Counted from the first letter of the stretch, positions 1-10,800 are shown. The stretch is 64,000 nt of DNA from Mucilaginibacter aquaedulcis (GCF_030409325.1 NZ_JAUFPR010000002.1:1302001-1366000), one strand, 5' to 3'. Numbers and translations are program-made. Notes: a model not told the origin generated them from the sequence alone.

Positions 1-1748
1 GCCAGTACATCCATATCGCTTTTCATGAAACATTGCAGGGCATCTTGCGGCGTGCACACAATCGGTTCGTCCTTTACATTAAACGAAGTATTAATTACTG
101 CAGGGCAACCGGTTAAGTCAAAAAACGCTTTTATTACGTTGTAAAATTCGGGGTGCAATTGTTTGTTAACCGTTTGAAGCCGCGCAGAATAATCAACATG
201 AGTTACCGCAGGCAATACTGAACGTTTAACCTTTAGCAACTCCAGCCCTGCTTTATTTACTGCATCACTTTCCGGCAGGCGATACCTGTCTTTAATAGAG
301 CTTACTAAAAGCATATAAGGGCTTGGGCAGGATAAATTGTAGTATTGCTGGGCATATTCCTCCAGTATTGCCGGAGCAAATGGCCTAAAAGATTCCCGAA
401 ACTTGATCTTTTGATTGATGACCGACTGCATATCTGCTTTTCGAGGATCACCAAGAATACTACGAGAACCCAAAGCCCGTGGGCCAAACTCCATACGGCC
501 TTTAAAATAGCCCACCACTTTACCTTCATCAAGATAGCGGGCTATGGTTTTGTTGAACTCGGTTTCATCTTGAATCTCATAGTGCAGATTCCTGTCTGCA
601 AGCATTTCAGCAATGTATTCTTTTGTAAATGCAGGCCCAAGCAATGCATTTTTCATCAGGTCTTGTTCTGCCTTACGCTGATTATTTAAATACTGATAAT
701 ATACAAAATAGGCCGCGCCTAAGGCACCACCTGCATCTCCGGCAGCAGGTTGTATCCATATGTTTTTAAACCCGGTTTGTGCTTGTATCTTCCCGTTAAT
801 TACACAATTTAAAGCCACGCCACCAGCCATGCACAAATCTTTTTCTGGATAGGATTGCTCCAGTTCAGCAACGATATTCAGCATCACCTTTTCTACTACT
901 TTTTGTACAGAACAGGCGATATCCATATGAAATTGATCAGGCGGTTCATTCGCTTTACGAGGGGCATTGGCAAAAAGCTTGTTAAAGCCTTTGTTGGTCA
1001 TCGTTAAACCTGCGCAGTAATTAAAATACTTCATATTAAGCCGAAATGATCCGTCGGACTTTAAATCAATAAGCTTTTCAAGAATCAAGGGTACAAATAC
1101 AGGCTTGCCATAAGGGGCCAAACCCATTACCTTATACTCATCGCTATTAACCTTAAAGCCGAGGTAATAGGTAAATGCAGAATAAAACAAGCCCAAAGAA
1201 TGCGGAAACCTGATCTCTCTGAGTAATTGGAGCTTGTTATCGCTGCCTCTCCAAACAGTGGTGGTAGCCCATTCGCCTACACCATCGGCAGTCAGCACTA
1301 ATGCGTTTTTAAATGGTGACGGGAAAAATGCCGAAGCCGCATGAGCCTGATGATGGTCGGTAAAAAGCAAGTTATCGTCTTTATAAACCCACCTTTTATC
1401 TATCTGACTAAGTTCTTTAATGATATGCTTCTTCATGAATATCTTATCCTTTATCCACAATGGCATTGCCTTTAAAAAAGATGGTAAACCAGTTGGTGCC
1501 GTAGCCAGATAAGTTTCAATCAATCGTTCAAACTTGATAAACGGCTTTTCGTAAAACACTACAAAGTCAACCTGATGCAGTGAAATACCAGACTCTTCAA
1601 GACAATATTTTATAGAATAACCCGGGAAGCAGGCATCATTCTTTATCCGTGTAAAGCGTTCTTCCTGAACAGCTGCTACGATGTCACCGTTGTAAAGCAG
1701 ACAGGCCGCACTGTCATGATAATAAGCAGATATGCCTAATATATACAT
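1..1748 (-). CDS. NodU/CmcH-family carbamoyltransferase, C-terminus cut off by window start
   Basis: Read by translating the minus strand from the ATG at 1748; the frame stays open to base 1, so at least 582 residues are present and the C-terminus is missing. The start MYILGISAYYHDSAA is the typical family opening. The histidine-rich motif DHHQAHAASAFF lies near residue 130, and the PRALGSRSILGDP motif of the YrdC-like C-terminal domain near residue 425. Family members transfer a carbamoyl group from carbamoyl phosphate, through a carbamoyl-AMP intermediate, to a hydroxyl of a sugar or small molecule. The gene starts 4 bp after the DUF5989 gene and ends the SGNH-SxtJ-DUF5989 module. The acceptor is unknown; a surface glycan is likely by context. 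Confidence 0.93.
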   Translation of the reverse strand, partial: MYILGISAYYHDSAACLLYNGDIVAAVQEERFTRIKNDACFPGYSIKYCLEESGISLHQVDFVVFYEKPFIKFERLIETYLATAPTGLPSFLKAMPLWIKDKIFMKKHIIKELSQIDKRWVYKDDNLLFTDHHQAHAASAFFPSPFKNALVLTADGVGEWATTTVWRGSDNKLQLLREIRFPHSLGLFYSAFTYYLGFKVNSDEYKVMGLAPYGKPVFVPLILEKLIDLKSDGSFRLNMKYFNYCAGLTMTNKGFNKLFANAPRKANEPPDQFHMDIACSVQKVVEKVMLNIVAELEQSYPEKDLCMAGGVALNCVINGKIQAQTGFKNIWIQPAAGDAGGALGAAYFVYYQYLNNQRKAEQDLMKNALLGPAFTKEYIAEMLADRNLHYEIQDETEFNKTIARYLDEGKVVGYFKGRMEFGPRALGSRSILGDPRKADMQSVINQKIKFRESFRPFAPAILEEYAQQYYNLSCPSPYMLLVSSIKDRYRLPESDAVNKAGLELLKVKRSVLPAVTHVDYSARLQTVNKQLHPEFYNVIKAFFDLTGCPAVINTSFNVKDEPIVCTPQDALQCFMKSDMDVL

Positions 1749-1752
1749 GAGC

Positions 1753-1902
1753 TTAGAATAAGGAATAAATAAACGGGGCCAAAACAGAACCCTGTGCCAA
1801 TACTACCAATACTCCCAAAACCAAAAGCAAAATAAATAAAGGCCAAAGCCAGAATTTACGCCGGTGTTTTAAAAACTCCCAAAATTCTACCAGTAGTTCC
1901 AT
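1753..1902 (-). CDS. DUF5989-family small membrane protein (49 aa)
   Basis: A small gene read directly from the minus strand: ATG at 1902, TAA at 1753-1755, 49 residues. It begins MELLVEFWEFLKHRRKFWLW and continues as a single hydrophobic helix of about 25 residues (20-45), ending in FIYSLF. This pattern (short acidic amphipathic start, basic HRRK, then one membrane span) is that of the DUF5989 proteins found beside SxtJ and NodU-type carbamoyltransferases. It lies 4 bp from SxtJ upstream and 4 bp from the carbamoyltransferase downstream, so it is surely co-transcribed. Its function is unknown; it may anchor or scaffold the carbamoyltransferase at the inner membrane. Confidence 0.85.
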   Translation of the reverse strand: MELLVEFWEFLKHRRKFWLWPLFILLLVLGVLVVLAQGSVLAPFIYSLF

Positions 1903-1906
1903 ATTT

Positions 1907-2320
1907 TTAAAACTGTTTTTTTAATGAAGAGGAAACTGTCGGCTTATCTTCGGTAAGCCAATATGAATTATGCCGGTTCAGGTATTTTCTGTTCAGCGGA
2001 TCCCGGCCTATCATTTTAAAAATCAAATTTATGGGCACAAACACGAGTATGTAGATCAGGGTAAGCCATATGTGAGTATTTATGTACCCCAGATAATGCG
2101 ATAGTTTTTCCCAAAGCATACGGGGTACCGAAAGCCATGACGGCTTAATGCTCCCCAAAGCAAGCAGAACCAGCGAACAACAGGCAAAGTAAGGCCAGGC
2201 AGGTTGGGCTTTAATGTACTGGTATAAAGCCATTACGGCCAAAACAGCACCAAGCACCAATCCGAATTTACGGTTGTTCTTATTGTTTGATTGTGCATCA
2301 TTTATCATACTCAGTAACAT
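1907..2320 (-). CDS. SxtJ-family membrane protein
   Basis: A 137-residue protein with hydrophobic stretches at about 20-36 and 42-57 and a longer one at about 84-103, followed by the conserved-looking tail KMIGRDPLNRKYL. This matches the SxtJ family, small membrane proteins of unknown function named from the saxitoxin cluster and found next to carbamoyltransferases. The ATG at 2320 overlaps the last base of the hydrolase stop codon, so translation is probably coupled. A second ATG at 2308 is a possible start. The family call rests on the gene neighbourhood, the length and the GRDPLxRK motif. Confidence 0.8.
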   Translation of the reverse strand: MLLSMINDAQSNNKNNRKFGLVLGAVLAVMALYQYIKAQPAWPYFACCSLVLLALGSIKPSWLSVPRMLWEKLSHYLGYINTHIWLTLIYILVFVPINLIFKMIGRDPLNRKYLNRHNSYWLTEDKPTVSSSLKKQF

Positions 2321-4173
2321 TAATTGCTCCTGTTTTCCAGGCTGGTATAGTTTTTTGTCAACCGTTCTTTTAGCAGAATATTGGCCGTGTCTTTTCTAAG
2401 TGCATTTTTAATGCTTATAATGTTGATAAGCTTCTTTCTAACATCCGTTAACATGCTGTTGCTGGGGTTATCTTTCATTGCATAGTCGATGTAGGCAATT
2501 GCCCTTTCGGGACGATTGTTCTTTATTTCTAATGCAAAAAGCTTTTGCGCCAGTGTTATCGAGGGCTTTAATATAAAAGCCCGGTGCAAATAGTTAATTG
2601 CTTTGAAGCTATCATTTGTTTCGGCACCGAGCTGCCCGGCAAAAAGGTAAAATGTAGGGTCGTAAGGATATTCAAGCATTACGGCTTCAGCTACTTTTAA
2701 CATGGCCTGCTTATCATTCTTTTGCTGATAATAGTTCATGAGCTGATCCATAGCATCATTCCAGGGCAAACCATTTTTGAGCATACGCATAGCAATAAGT
2801 CCTTCAGGTGTACTGGGAGCAGGATCGGCAATTTTCAAATCGTTAAATGGCCATCCCCTTTTTAAAAACACAACACTATAATTGCCAAAAAGAGAATCGA
2901 CTTTGGTTATTGGCATCTGTTGTTGCAACTGTTCAACAGAGATGCCATTTACCGGCTTAGCCGTAATGATGCGATGAGCAATAAGTGATTGAAAAAATGC
3001 TTCAGACATGAGCGAATAACCCAACAAATTGGGGTGCACGTGCTCAAGCAGTGTGCTTTTATCCAGTATTCCAAAGGGAGATCTGCTTTCAAATGCTTTT
3101 TTTGTATCAACCAAATAAACACCCGAGTACTTTTTAGCCACTGCTGAAATAACGCTATCCATCTGCTCAGGCGCCCTGAATCGCAGCAGGTCCTGATCTT
3201 TCGCCTTGATGAATAATTGTTTGGCTTTAAGACTATCTTTTTGTTGATAGGCTGCCATTCCTTTTTGATAAGTTATGGCGGCAGAATTATCCGGATCACG
3301 ATTGCTTACAAACGGTGGCAGGTCTTTTTCGTTACTTACCAGGTTACTTATAAAAACCGGAACTTTTTTAGCCGAGAGTAAGCCGCATGCTGCATCAATA
3401 TTCCTGGCAAATTGCGTAACTCCGGTTTTAAATTTAACCGACTCATAACCAATATGCTGATCGGCCGTCATCCTTTCCATCAGGCTTTGGTTTACATTGA
3501 TCTCATTTTTCCGAACGATATTTCCTAATGCCGATACTGTATTGAATGCAAGCTGAATCACCCTCAATTTTTTGAGGGATATAAGTGATTGTATCATCCA
3601 CTGTTTACTACCCAACCTGCTTGTTGAACCAACACCAAGGGCACCATAGTATTCGTTATGGCCGCTATAAATGAGCACCGCATCTGGTTCATACTTATCT
3701 AACTCTTTCGCCATATCAAGTACGGTGTAAGAGTTTACAGCGGTAAGTGAAAGATTAATGATCTCAAACTCGGCATCAGGGTACATTTGCAGCAACCTGT
3801 ATTTTAACCAGCGATGAAAAGCACCATTGTGCATGTATGGATAACCTATGGTTGTAGACTCGCCTAAAACAAAAAGGCGGATAGTGCCTTTCTGCTTTTT
3901 TGCTTTAAAGGGTTCAAAATTGCCTACAGTGGCGTTTGCATTATTGGTAAAATAACGCTCAGAAACGTATTTATTCATAACCAGGCAATCCTGACAATTT
4001 TTATCAGCTACAAATAATGAAAGGTTATGCCCATAGCCTGAAAGCCTTAACAAACCTTCAAGCAAAACCAGCAATAAAAAAGGCATAGCAATAGCTGTCA
4101 GCTTAAAAAAGAGTATCTTTTTTTTGCTGACCTGTTTTATTGCCTTAGCCTCATTATTTTTTATTACTGTCAC
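2320..4173 (-). CDS. SGNH/GDSL-family hydrolase with C-terminal TPR-like region, membrane-anchored
   Basis: 617 residues with a GTG start. A membrane anchor spans about 20-43, so the catalytic domain should face the periplasm. SGNH blocks are visible: VLGEST with the presumed nucleophile Ser106 (GES rather than GDS), GHNEYYG with Asn173, and EHVHPN with His380. The C-terminal 180 residues are helical and TPR-like (AINYLHRAFILKPS, ERAIAYIDYAMKDNPS). Such enzymes act as esterases or O-acyl transferases on glycans. It starts 11 bp after the GH127 stop codon and overlaps SxtJ by one base. It could prepare or de-esterify the acceptor that the carbamoyltransferase modifies; that link is inference. 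Confidence 0.85.
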   Translation of the reverse strand: MTVIKNNEAKAIKQVSKKKILFFKLTAIAMPFLLLVLLEGLLRLSGYGHNLSLFVADKNCQDCLVMNKYVSERYFTNNANATVGNFEPFKAKKQKGTIRLFVLGESTTIGYPYMHNGAFHRWLKYRLLQMYPDAEFEIINLSLTAVNSYTVLDMAKELDKYEPDAVLIYSGHNEYYGALGVGSTSRLGSKQWMIQSLISLKKLRVIQLAFNTVSALGNIVRKNEINVNQSLMERMTADQHIGYESVKFKTGVTQFARNIDAACGLLSAKKVPVFISNLVSNEKDLPPFVSNRDPDNSAAITYQKGMAAYQQKDSLKAKQLFIKAKDQDLLRFRAPEQMDSVISAVAKKYSGVYLVDTKKAFESRSPFGILDKSTLLEHVHPNLLGYSLMSEAFFQSLIAHRIITAKPVNGISVEQLQQQMPITKVDSLFGNYSVVFLKRGWPFNDLKIADPAPSTPEGLIAMRMLKNGLPWNDAMDQLMNYYQQKNDKQAMLKVAEAVMLEYPYDPTFYLFAGQLGAETNDSFKAINYLHRAFILKPSITLAQKLFALEIKNNRPERAIAYIDYAMKDNPSNSMLTDVRKKLINIISIKNALRKDTANILLKERLTKNYTSLENRSN

Positions 4174-4184
4174 CGGTTAAAGTC

Positions 4185-6176
4185 TTATTGGTCGTTACTA
4201 TTAGCCTTGATATTTACGCTGCTTACACGCGTTGGCAACCAAACCTGCATTTCCGATTTACCGCGATTTGCCCAGGAGTAATAAGGTATAGCAGTAAGAG
4301 TACCTTGTTCGGTTTTTATACCGCTTCCGTCTGCCGTAGGCGTTAAAACCGGAACCTGTGCTTTGATCATCACTATACCATTCAGCATGTTTTGATCGTA
4401 AACAGTGTTAAAGGCGGTATTTTCCGGAACTATGTAACTCTGTTTATTTTGATCGGTGTTAACCTGTTCAACGCAATACATAAGCGGCCCCCTTTGCAGT
4501 GCTATTTTATTCACGTTTACCTTTACGCTATCAATCGCTTTGATCTTACGAACAGGCATTGGTAAATTCAGAGTCAGCAAGTCGCCTTTTTTCCAGTCAC
4601 GGGCAATTACCGCATAACCGTTTTGCATGCTATATTTTACAGGTTTACCGTTTAAGGCAATGGTAAATGTACTGTCGGTTTTATCGGTGAACTGATATGT
4701 TTCGCCCGGCACCGGTTGATTTACGGCCCAACCCGGGATACGTATATGCAATGGAAAGTTAGTTTTGGAAACCGGATTTACAGTCAGCTTGATATTTCCG
4801 TTCCACGGGTAATTACTTTGCTGTTGCAATTGTACCTTTCCTTTTTTTAGCGCAATATCAGTACTGCTGCCAACAAAAAGGTTTACCCAAATGGCATCAT
4901 CACTGGATGCATAAATATAATTACCCAATGATTCAACCAACCTGGCGATATTGGAAGGACAGCAAGCGGTACCGAACCACTCACTCCGTTGATAGTTATT
5001 ATCCGAAGCCAGCGGATTGCCGTAAAAGAAATGATCGCCGCTTAATGACAAACCATCCAACGCTCCGTTATAAAGACTGCGCTCCAGCACATCAACAAAC
5101 TTGGCGTTGCCAGTGAGTAAATTCATGCGTTCGTTCCAAAGCACCATACCCACCGAAGCACAGGTTTCACAATAGGCACTTTTGTTTGGCAGATCATAAT
5201 CAACTGTAAAACCCTCATTGCTTCCTGATGAGCCAATGCCTCCGGTAATATACATATTGCGGTATACTACATCTTCCCAAACATTATTCATGGCTTTCAA
5301 ATATCCCGGATCATTACGGGCTGCGCCAACATCGGCTGCACCGGTATACAAATACATGGCCCTTACCGCATGACCTTCAATTTGTGACTGATCCTTTACA
5401 GGCACATCATCCTGGCAATATTTTTCGCCCATGTGCCTGTTAGTCCAGATAGCGCCCCGGCCATAACCATGCCCGCGCTGCTGCAAATACCAATCGGCCA
5501 GGTCAAGGTATTTTTCTTTGCCTGTTGCTTTATATAATTTAACAAGTGCAAGTTCTATTTCTTCGTGGCCCGAAACCCAATGACGGTTTTGTTGTTTAAA
5601 AGTACTGTCAATATTATCAACAACACGACTCGCCACATCAAGCAATTTTCTTTTTCCTGTAGTGTTATAATACGCTACCGCAGCTTCAATCAGGTGGCCG
5701 GCATTGTAATCTTCATGCTTTTCCATGTCCGACCATCTGTTTTCCAATCCCGAAAGTGTGTAGTAGGTGTTCAGGTAGCCATCGGGTTGCTGTGCGGCAG
5801 CTATTTTATCTATCCATTCATCGGCCTTTGCTTCCAGTTTAGCGTCGGGATGGTTTTTAAGGGAGTATGCGATGGCCTCCAGTGCTTTGTAAACATCTGA
5901 GTCATCAAAATATATGCCTTCATGTTTTTCGCCCTGCTTGCGCGCTACTTTTTCAAAATTCCGAATACGGGGAGTTACCACCTCGGTTTGCTGAATACAA
6001 ACGGGAATGGTAACATTCGTAACTGTATTTATTCGTGGCGACCAAAAGTTATCATTGATCTGCACTTGTGAAAAATTAACCGGAGTCATTTTTACTATGC
6101 TCTGCTGTGCGTTGGTTACACAAGGCATCAATGTCGGAAGAGCAAGTAAAACAAGTTTTCTTTTAAGAATATTCAT
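4185..6176 (-). CDS. Glycoside hydrolase family 127 (beta-L-arabinofuranosidase-type)
   Basis: 663 residues with a Sec signal peptide ending near residue 23. The (alpha/alpha)6 barrel family (formerly DUF1680) is recognised from its metal and catalytic set: Glu321 as acid/base, Glu337 and Cys339 in the CETC motif, and Cys405-Cys406 in TACCPSN. These match Glu322, Glu338, Cys340 and Cys417/Cys418 of the characterised HypBA1 enzyme, where a zinc-bound Cys is the nucleophile. It therefore should release beta-L-arabinofuranose, although other specificities exist in GH127. It follows susD after 52 bp and is the only glycoside hydrolase in this locus. A strong hairpin separates it from susD. Confidence 0.93.
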   Translation of the reverse strand: MNILKRKLVLLALPTLMPCVTNAQQSIVKMTPVNFSQVQINDNFWSPRINTVTNVTIPVCIQQTEVVTPRIRNFEKVARKQGEKHEGIYFDDSDVYKALEAIAYSLKNHPDAKLEAKADEWIDKIAAAQQPDGYLNTYYTLSGLENRWSDMEKHEDYNAGHLIEAAVAYYNTTGKRKLLDVASRVVDNIDSTFKQQNRHWVSGHEEIELALVKLYKATGKEKYLDLADWYLQQRGHGYGRGAIWTNRHMGEKYCQDDVPVKDQSQIEGHAVRAMYLYTGAADVGAARNDPGYLKAMNNVWEDVVYRNMYITGGIGSSGSNEGFTVDYDLPNKSAYCETCASVGMVLWNERMNLLTGNAKFVDVLERSLYNGALDGLSLSGDHFFYGNPLASDNNYQRSEWFGTACCPSNIARLVESLGNYIYASSDDAIWVNLFVGSSTDIALKKGKVQLQQQSNYPWNGNIKLTVNPVSKTNFPLHIRIPGWAVNQPVPGETYQFTDKTDSTFTIALNGKPVKYSMQNGYAVIARDWKKGDLLTLNLPMPVRKIKAIDSVKVNVNKIALQRGPLMYCVEQVNTDQNKQSYIVPENTAFNTVYDQNMLNGIVMIKAQVPVLTPTADGSGIKTEQGTLTAIPYYSWANRGKSEMQVWLPTRVSSVNIKANSNDQ

Positions 6177-6190
6177 ATGGTAATGTTTAT

Positions 6191-6222
6191 TACGGCACCG
6201 CCAATGAATGAGCGGTGCCGTA
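6191..6222. repeat. Strong hairpin between susD and the GH127 gene
   Basis: Perfect 11-bp inverted repeat, arms 6191-6201 and 6212-6222 (TACGGCACCGC and its complement), with a 10-base loop. It lies between the susD stop (6229) and the GH127 start (6176). On the minus-strand transcript no U-run follows it, so it does not look like a full terminator for this operon. It could stop 3' decay and keep susCD mRNA more abundant than the enzyme mRNA. On the plus strand it is followed by T-rich sequence. Confidence 0.7.
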
Positions 6223-6228
6223 TATTTT

Positions 6229-7830
6229 TTAATAACCAGGGTTTTGTTTAAGATTTGGATTAGAGTTTAAAGCAGGCTCAGGCAATGGAAAAATAATCTT
6301 GGTATCGCCCTGTGGCTTATGAGAAAGCCAGCTTTTCTTGGTGTACACACCAAAGCGTATATCATCCCTCCTCCTGAAGGCCTCCCACGCAAACTCATAA
6401 CCAAGCTCATCCAGAAACTTGCCATACTGAATAGTCGATTGATCGCCTGCGTCGGTTATTTTATAATTCTCAACGTACCCATATTTATAAACGGAGTTTT
6501 TAACCAGGTCGGCTGCTGTAACGATTGCTTCCGCGGGTGCTGTTTTAAAGGCCCGGTTCCTAACGTTGGTTACCAAAGTGGCTGCCTGCGCGGCATCGCC
6601 GGTGCGTAAAAGGCATTCTGCTTTCATCATCAGCACCTGTCCGTATCTGAAAAATGGAAAGTCGTTACTCAGGTTTGACATGGCACCTAACTGCACTTCA
6701 AATTTGTTCATGCGATAGCCTTCAGATTCGCCGGTAAACAAACTGTTTGGAATATCTTTGGTAAAGTTAAGTGGCTTACCCGCCTGGTCATAAGAACCCA
6801 GTAAAGGTTTGCCATCTGTACCAAGCTGCGGCCCAATGAGCCATGTATCAGCCAGGCGTTCATCATTGGCACTGTAGGTATCAATAAATTGCGAAACGCC
6901 CATTGCCGAGCCTGAACCCCATGGTGTAGCCTGCATATTTTTTTTGCCTTTAAGCGCACCATGCCATGAAAACATCTCCGGGAAAAACCCCTGTGCCAGC
7001 GTTTGATCAAAAGGAATAGCGAATATTATTTCTGGCGAGCTTTCATTTTGTGTTTTAAAGATATCGGAGTAGTTGTTTTCCAGTGAGTATTTACCAATAA
7101 TGTCATTACATTGCTGCAAACATTCTGTCCATTTGGCCTCACCGCTATAAACCTCTGCATTCAGGTAAACATTGGCCAGCAGAGCCTTGGCTGCCCATTT
7201 GTTGAAGCGGCCATACATTACTTTATCCTGCGCTTCGCTTAAATTAGGTAAGGCCGCGGTGATTTCGGTAACTATAAAATTATAGATGTCTTTGCGGCTG
7301 GTCATGGAGGGCAAAGTTTTATCTGTATTGGTCACCAGCGGACCGTTTCCGAAATTATCGCAAACCAGCCAGTAGTAAAAAGCACGTGCAACCTGAACCT
7401 CAGCCAGAAATGATTCTTTAGTTACGCCTGCGGGTGGTTTAATAACATCAGTTTGAATTTGGACAATAATGCGGTTAGCATTAATTATACCGTTATAAAA
7501 AGTATTGAACATGTTGTTCACCTGCGGATCAAGTGAATTATAAGTATGCAGGTGCATGTGTTTATATATACCACCGTCATCCCATCCGGAAGCATTTGCC
7601 GGCATCACCAACTCGTCGCTGGTAGTTTCCTGTAGCATGTAATAATTAGTATGGCTAAACAGGTTGCGCATGTTGGCGTAAACAATGCCTATTGCCGCAT
7701 AAGGATTATCATATTTATAGGTGGATGAGGTGACATCAGAATAAAGGGTTTCGTTGAGATTATTTTTACAGGCTGTGAGTACCGTTAACGACAGTAATAC
7801 TGCAACCATGGTGTTTTTTATAGTTTTCAT
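6229..7830 (-). CDS. SusD/RagB-family nutrient-binding outer membrane lipoprotein
   Basis: 533 residues. The signal peptide ends in the lipobox LTVLTAC, giving lipidated Cys21. The N-terminal half carries the SusD TPR-like helices (FYNGIINANRII, VQVARAFYYWLV) and the C-terminus carries the RagB/SusD block (ELGYEFAWEAFRRRDDIRF). SusD proteins sit as a lid on the SusC barrel and capture glycan. The gene follows susC by 12 bp, the usual pairing. The ligand is not readable from sequence; the adjacent GH127 suggests an arabinofuranose-containing glycan. Confidence 0.95.
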   Translation of the reverse strand: MKTIKNTMVAVLLSLTVLTACKNNLNETLYSDVTSSTYKYDNPYAAIGIVYANMRNLFSHTNYYMLQETTSDELVMPANASGWDDGGIYKHMHLHTYNSLDPQVNNMFNTFYNGIINANRIIVQIQTDVIKPPAGVTKESFLAEVQVARAFYYWLVCDNFGNGPLVTNTDKTLPSMTSRKDIYNFIVTEITAALPNLSEAQDKVMYGRFNKWAAKALLANVYLNAEVYSGEAKWTECLQQCNDIIGKYSLENNYSDIFKTQNESSPEIIFAIPFDQTLAQGFFPEMFSWHGALKGKKNMQATPWGSGSAMGVSQFIDTYSANDERLADTWLIGPQLGTDGKPLLGSYDQAGKPLNFTKDIPNSLFTGESEGYRMNKFEVQLGAMSNLSNDFPFFRYGQVLMMKAECLLRTGDAAQAATLVTNVRNRAFKTAPAEAIVTAADLVKNSVYKYGYVENYKITDAGDQSTIQYGKFLDELGYEFAWEAFRRRDDIRFGVYTKKSWLSHKPQGDTKIIFPLPEPALNSNPNLKQNPGY

Positions 7831-7842
7831 AAAAATGTCTGA

Positions 7843-10800
7843 TTAAAAGGTAAAAAATGCGCCTAATGTATATGTAGATGTTGCAGGATACCTGTTCTTA
7901 TCGTCAACTCCCGGAGCCAGCAGGTTAGAGCTGTTGTCAGACGTTAGAATAGAAACTTCCGGATCTATCCCCTTGTAACCAGTAAAGGTTTTCAAATTAG
8001 AAGCCGATGCATATATCCTGATACCTTTTATGGCCTTAGTTTTAACAGGCAAATTGTACCCTAGCGTAACATTGTCTATTTTCCAGAAACTACCGTTTTC
8101 TATATAATAGCTAACATATTGCAGCGACTGATCATCTGCGAGAGGAACCTTATTATAAATTTTATCATACGCTCCCTTCAGCAAATTACCCCTGGTTAAC
8201 ATAACCGGCGCGCTATAAAACAATTGCGCCGAATTGTAGATCTGAAAACCAAAAGCACCACGCATGGTGATATTAAGATCAAAACGCTTGTAGTTGAAGG
8301 AGTTATTCCAGCTCAGGTAGTGTTTAGGCAAGCCGTTACCCAGAATAGTTTTGTCACTTGCCTGCTGATTGGCTATTGGTTTGGGCTTACCATCCGCACC
8401 CTGTATGATCCAGTGGCCGGTTTCATCTATATCTACACTCTTGAAGCCATAAAAGTTACCAAGCGGCTGTCCTATCTGTACACGACCGGTTTGTTGCTGA
8501 ATTGGCTCGCCAGTGTAGCCTACGTCAAAAAAGCCACTGGCCAGCTGGAAGTTTTTATCAGACAGCGAGAGTAGTTTATTCTTGTTGGTTGAATAATTAA
8601 CAGAGGTATTCCATTGAAAATTGGTAGTGGTAATCGGAATGGCATTAATCTGCACCTCAATGCCCTCGTTTCGCATAGAAGCCGCGTTGGCAATTATATT
8701 GCTATATAAGTATGGCGGCGAAGCTACCGGATAGTTGAATAACAGGTCGGTAGTTTTGCGTCTATAAGCATCAATAGTTCCGCTTAACCTGTTGTTCAGG
8801 AAGCCAAAATCAAGACCGATGTTGATCTCCGCCTTTTTCTCCCAACGAAGATCAGGGTTTGAGTTACTTGATGGGTTCACAACCTGAATAAACTGACCGT
8901 TAAAATAGCTATAAGTATTAAAATTCAATTTATCCAGTGATTGATAAGCTGATGCGGGTTCTGTTCCTGTTATACCATATCCCGCTCTTAATTTCAGATT
9001 ACTTAATGTTTTACTATTTCCAAGAAAGGATTCCTTCATTAAATTCCACCCGCCGGAAACAGCAGGAAAGTTTCCATATTTATGATTTGCACCAAACTTT
9101 GATGAACCTTCACGACGTATACTCGCGGTAAGTAAATATTTATCTTTATAACTGTAGTTTACCCTTGAAAAATAGCTGATTAACTTATTTTCAGACTGAT
9201 TAGAAGACAATGTTGCCTGACCACGTGATAATGCCAAACCAGCACGGATGTTGTTATAGGTAAACTCATCTGTCGGAAAATCAAAATTTGACATGCTTGA
9301 AAACTGAGCATTTAATTGCCGCCAGCTATAACCACCCAATACATTGATCTGATGGTCATTAAATCGTTTATTGTAATTTGCGGTCAATTCAATCAAGTCT
9401 TCCTGATTGCGAAGATTAGTTACAGCAGCGTACCCATTTTTGCCGTCGTGAACCGTTGAATATTGATCTTTTGTTTCGTAGTAACCAACATTATAGTTAT
9501 TTAGATTTCTTGATCCTAACAATTTAATATTCAGGTCATCTATTGGCAGGTAAGTTATTGTTCCAATTGTGCGTAAATTGCTGCTCTTATTTAACCCGAT
9601 AGTATTTTGTAGCAGCGACACCGGGTTTTGATAATCCGTTTTATCAGGATGTTCAATAAATTTTCCGCTATCGTCTTTAATACGATCTGTAGGATTATAA
9701 GTTAGTGCATTTCTGTATACAGCAGTATTAAAACCGGCATCCGAAATACCGCTGGCATTATTAAGATCACCGGAGGTGCCTACGTAATAATTTTGTTCAA
9801 AGCCGCTCAGGTTGGCATTTAGTTTTAACTTACCGTCAAACATGCTATGGTTTACCTCAATTCGGGGGTATAAAATGTTATTGTCCGATTGTTTCATTAT
9901 TCCCTCAAGTCTGCGATAATTGAGGTTAACTACATAATTGGTGTTTTGAGTAGCACCTTTTAAACTAATATTGTAAACCTGCGAAAATGGAGTTCTGGTA
10001 ACCTGATCAAGCCAGTTTGTATTGTAACCATAATCTGTGGCTCCGGGTTTTTTCTCTGCAACCAGCTGACGATATTCATCAGCATTCATAAAATCGAGCT
10101 TTTTTGTAATTCGCTGGGTTGAAAAATAAGTGTTGAGTTCGATTGAAGGTGCGGTATTAGCTTTAGCTTTTTTGGTAGTGATAAGGATTACGCCATTTGT
10201 TCCTCTTGTACCATAAATTGCCGCGGCTGAACCATCTTTCAAAACGTCGATTGATTCGATGTCTTCAGGAGCAACAGTTGTTAAGGTTCCTGGTACACCA
10301 TCAATTAAAACTAAGGGAGCTGTGCCAGACAAGAGTGTTGTTATACCACGTAAATTAATCTGAGAGGTAGCGGTTGGGTTACCGTCAGTAGTTACAACCG
10401 ATAAACCTGCTACTTTACCCCGAATAAGCTGTGCCGCGTCGGTTACCGAACCTTTAACAAAACTCTCAGACTTAACACTGGCTATAGCACTGGTAATATC
10501 GCCACGGCGCTGGGTTCCGTAACCTACCACAACAATTTCGTTAAGGTTTCGAGGCTCATCCCTCAGCTGTACATTTATTACGGTTTTGTCGGCAGTTAAA
10601 GCTACTTCTGTAGTTAAAAATCCGATAAAACTGAAGACAAGAATCCCTTTGTTATCAGCCAATTTCAACTGATAACTACCGTCGGATGCGCTTACAGTTC
10701 CCTGAGTGCTGCCTTTCAGCACAATATTAACACCCGGTAAGGGTTGATTCTTGGCATCTGTTACCTTACCTGTAATAGTAACCGGTACTTTTTCGGCAGC

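Noticed and set aside
345..689. 114-residue plus-strand frame
   Set aside because: Antisense shadow of the carbamoyltransferase, whose PRALGSRSILGDP motif reads clearly on the minus strand.
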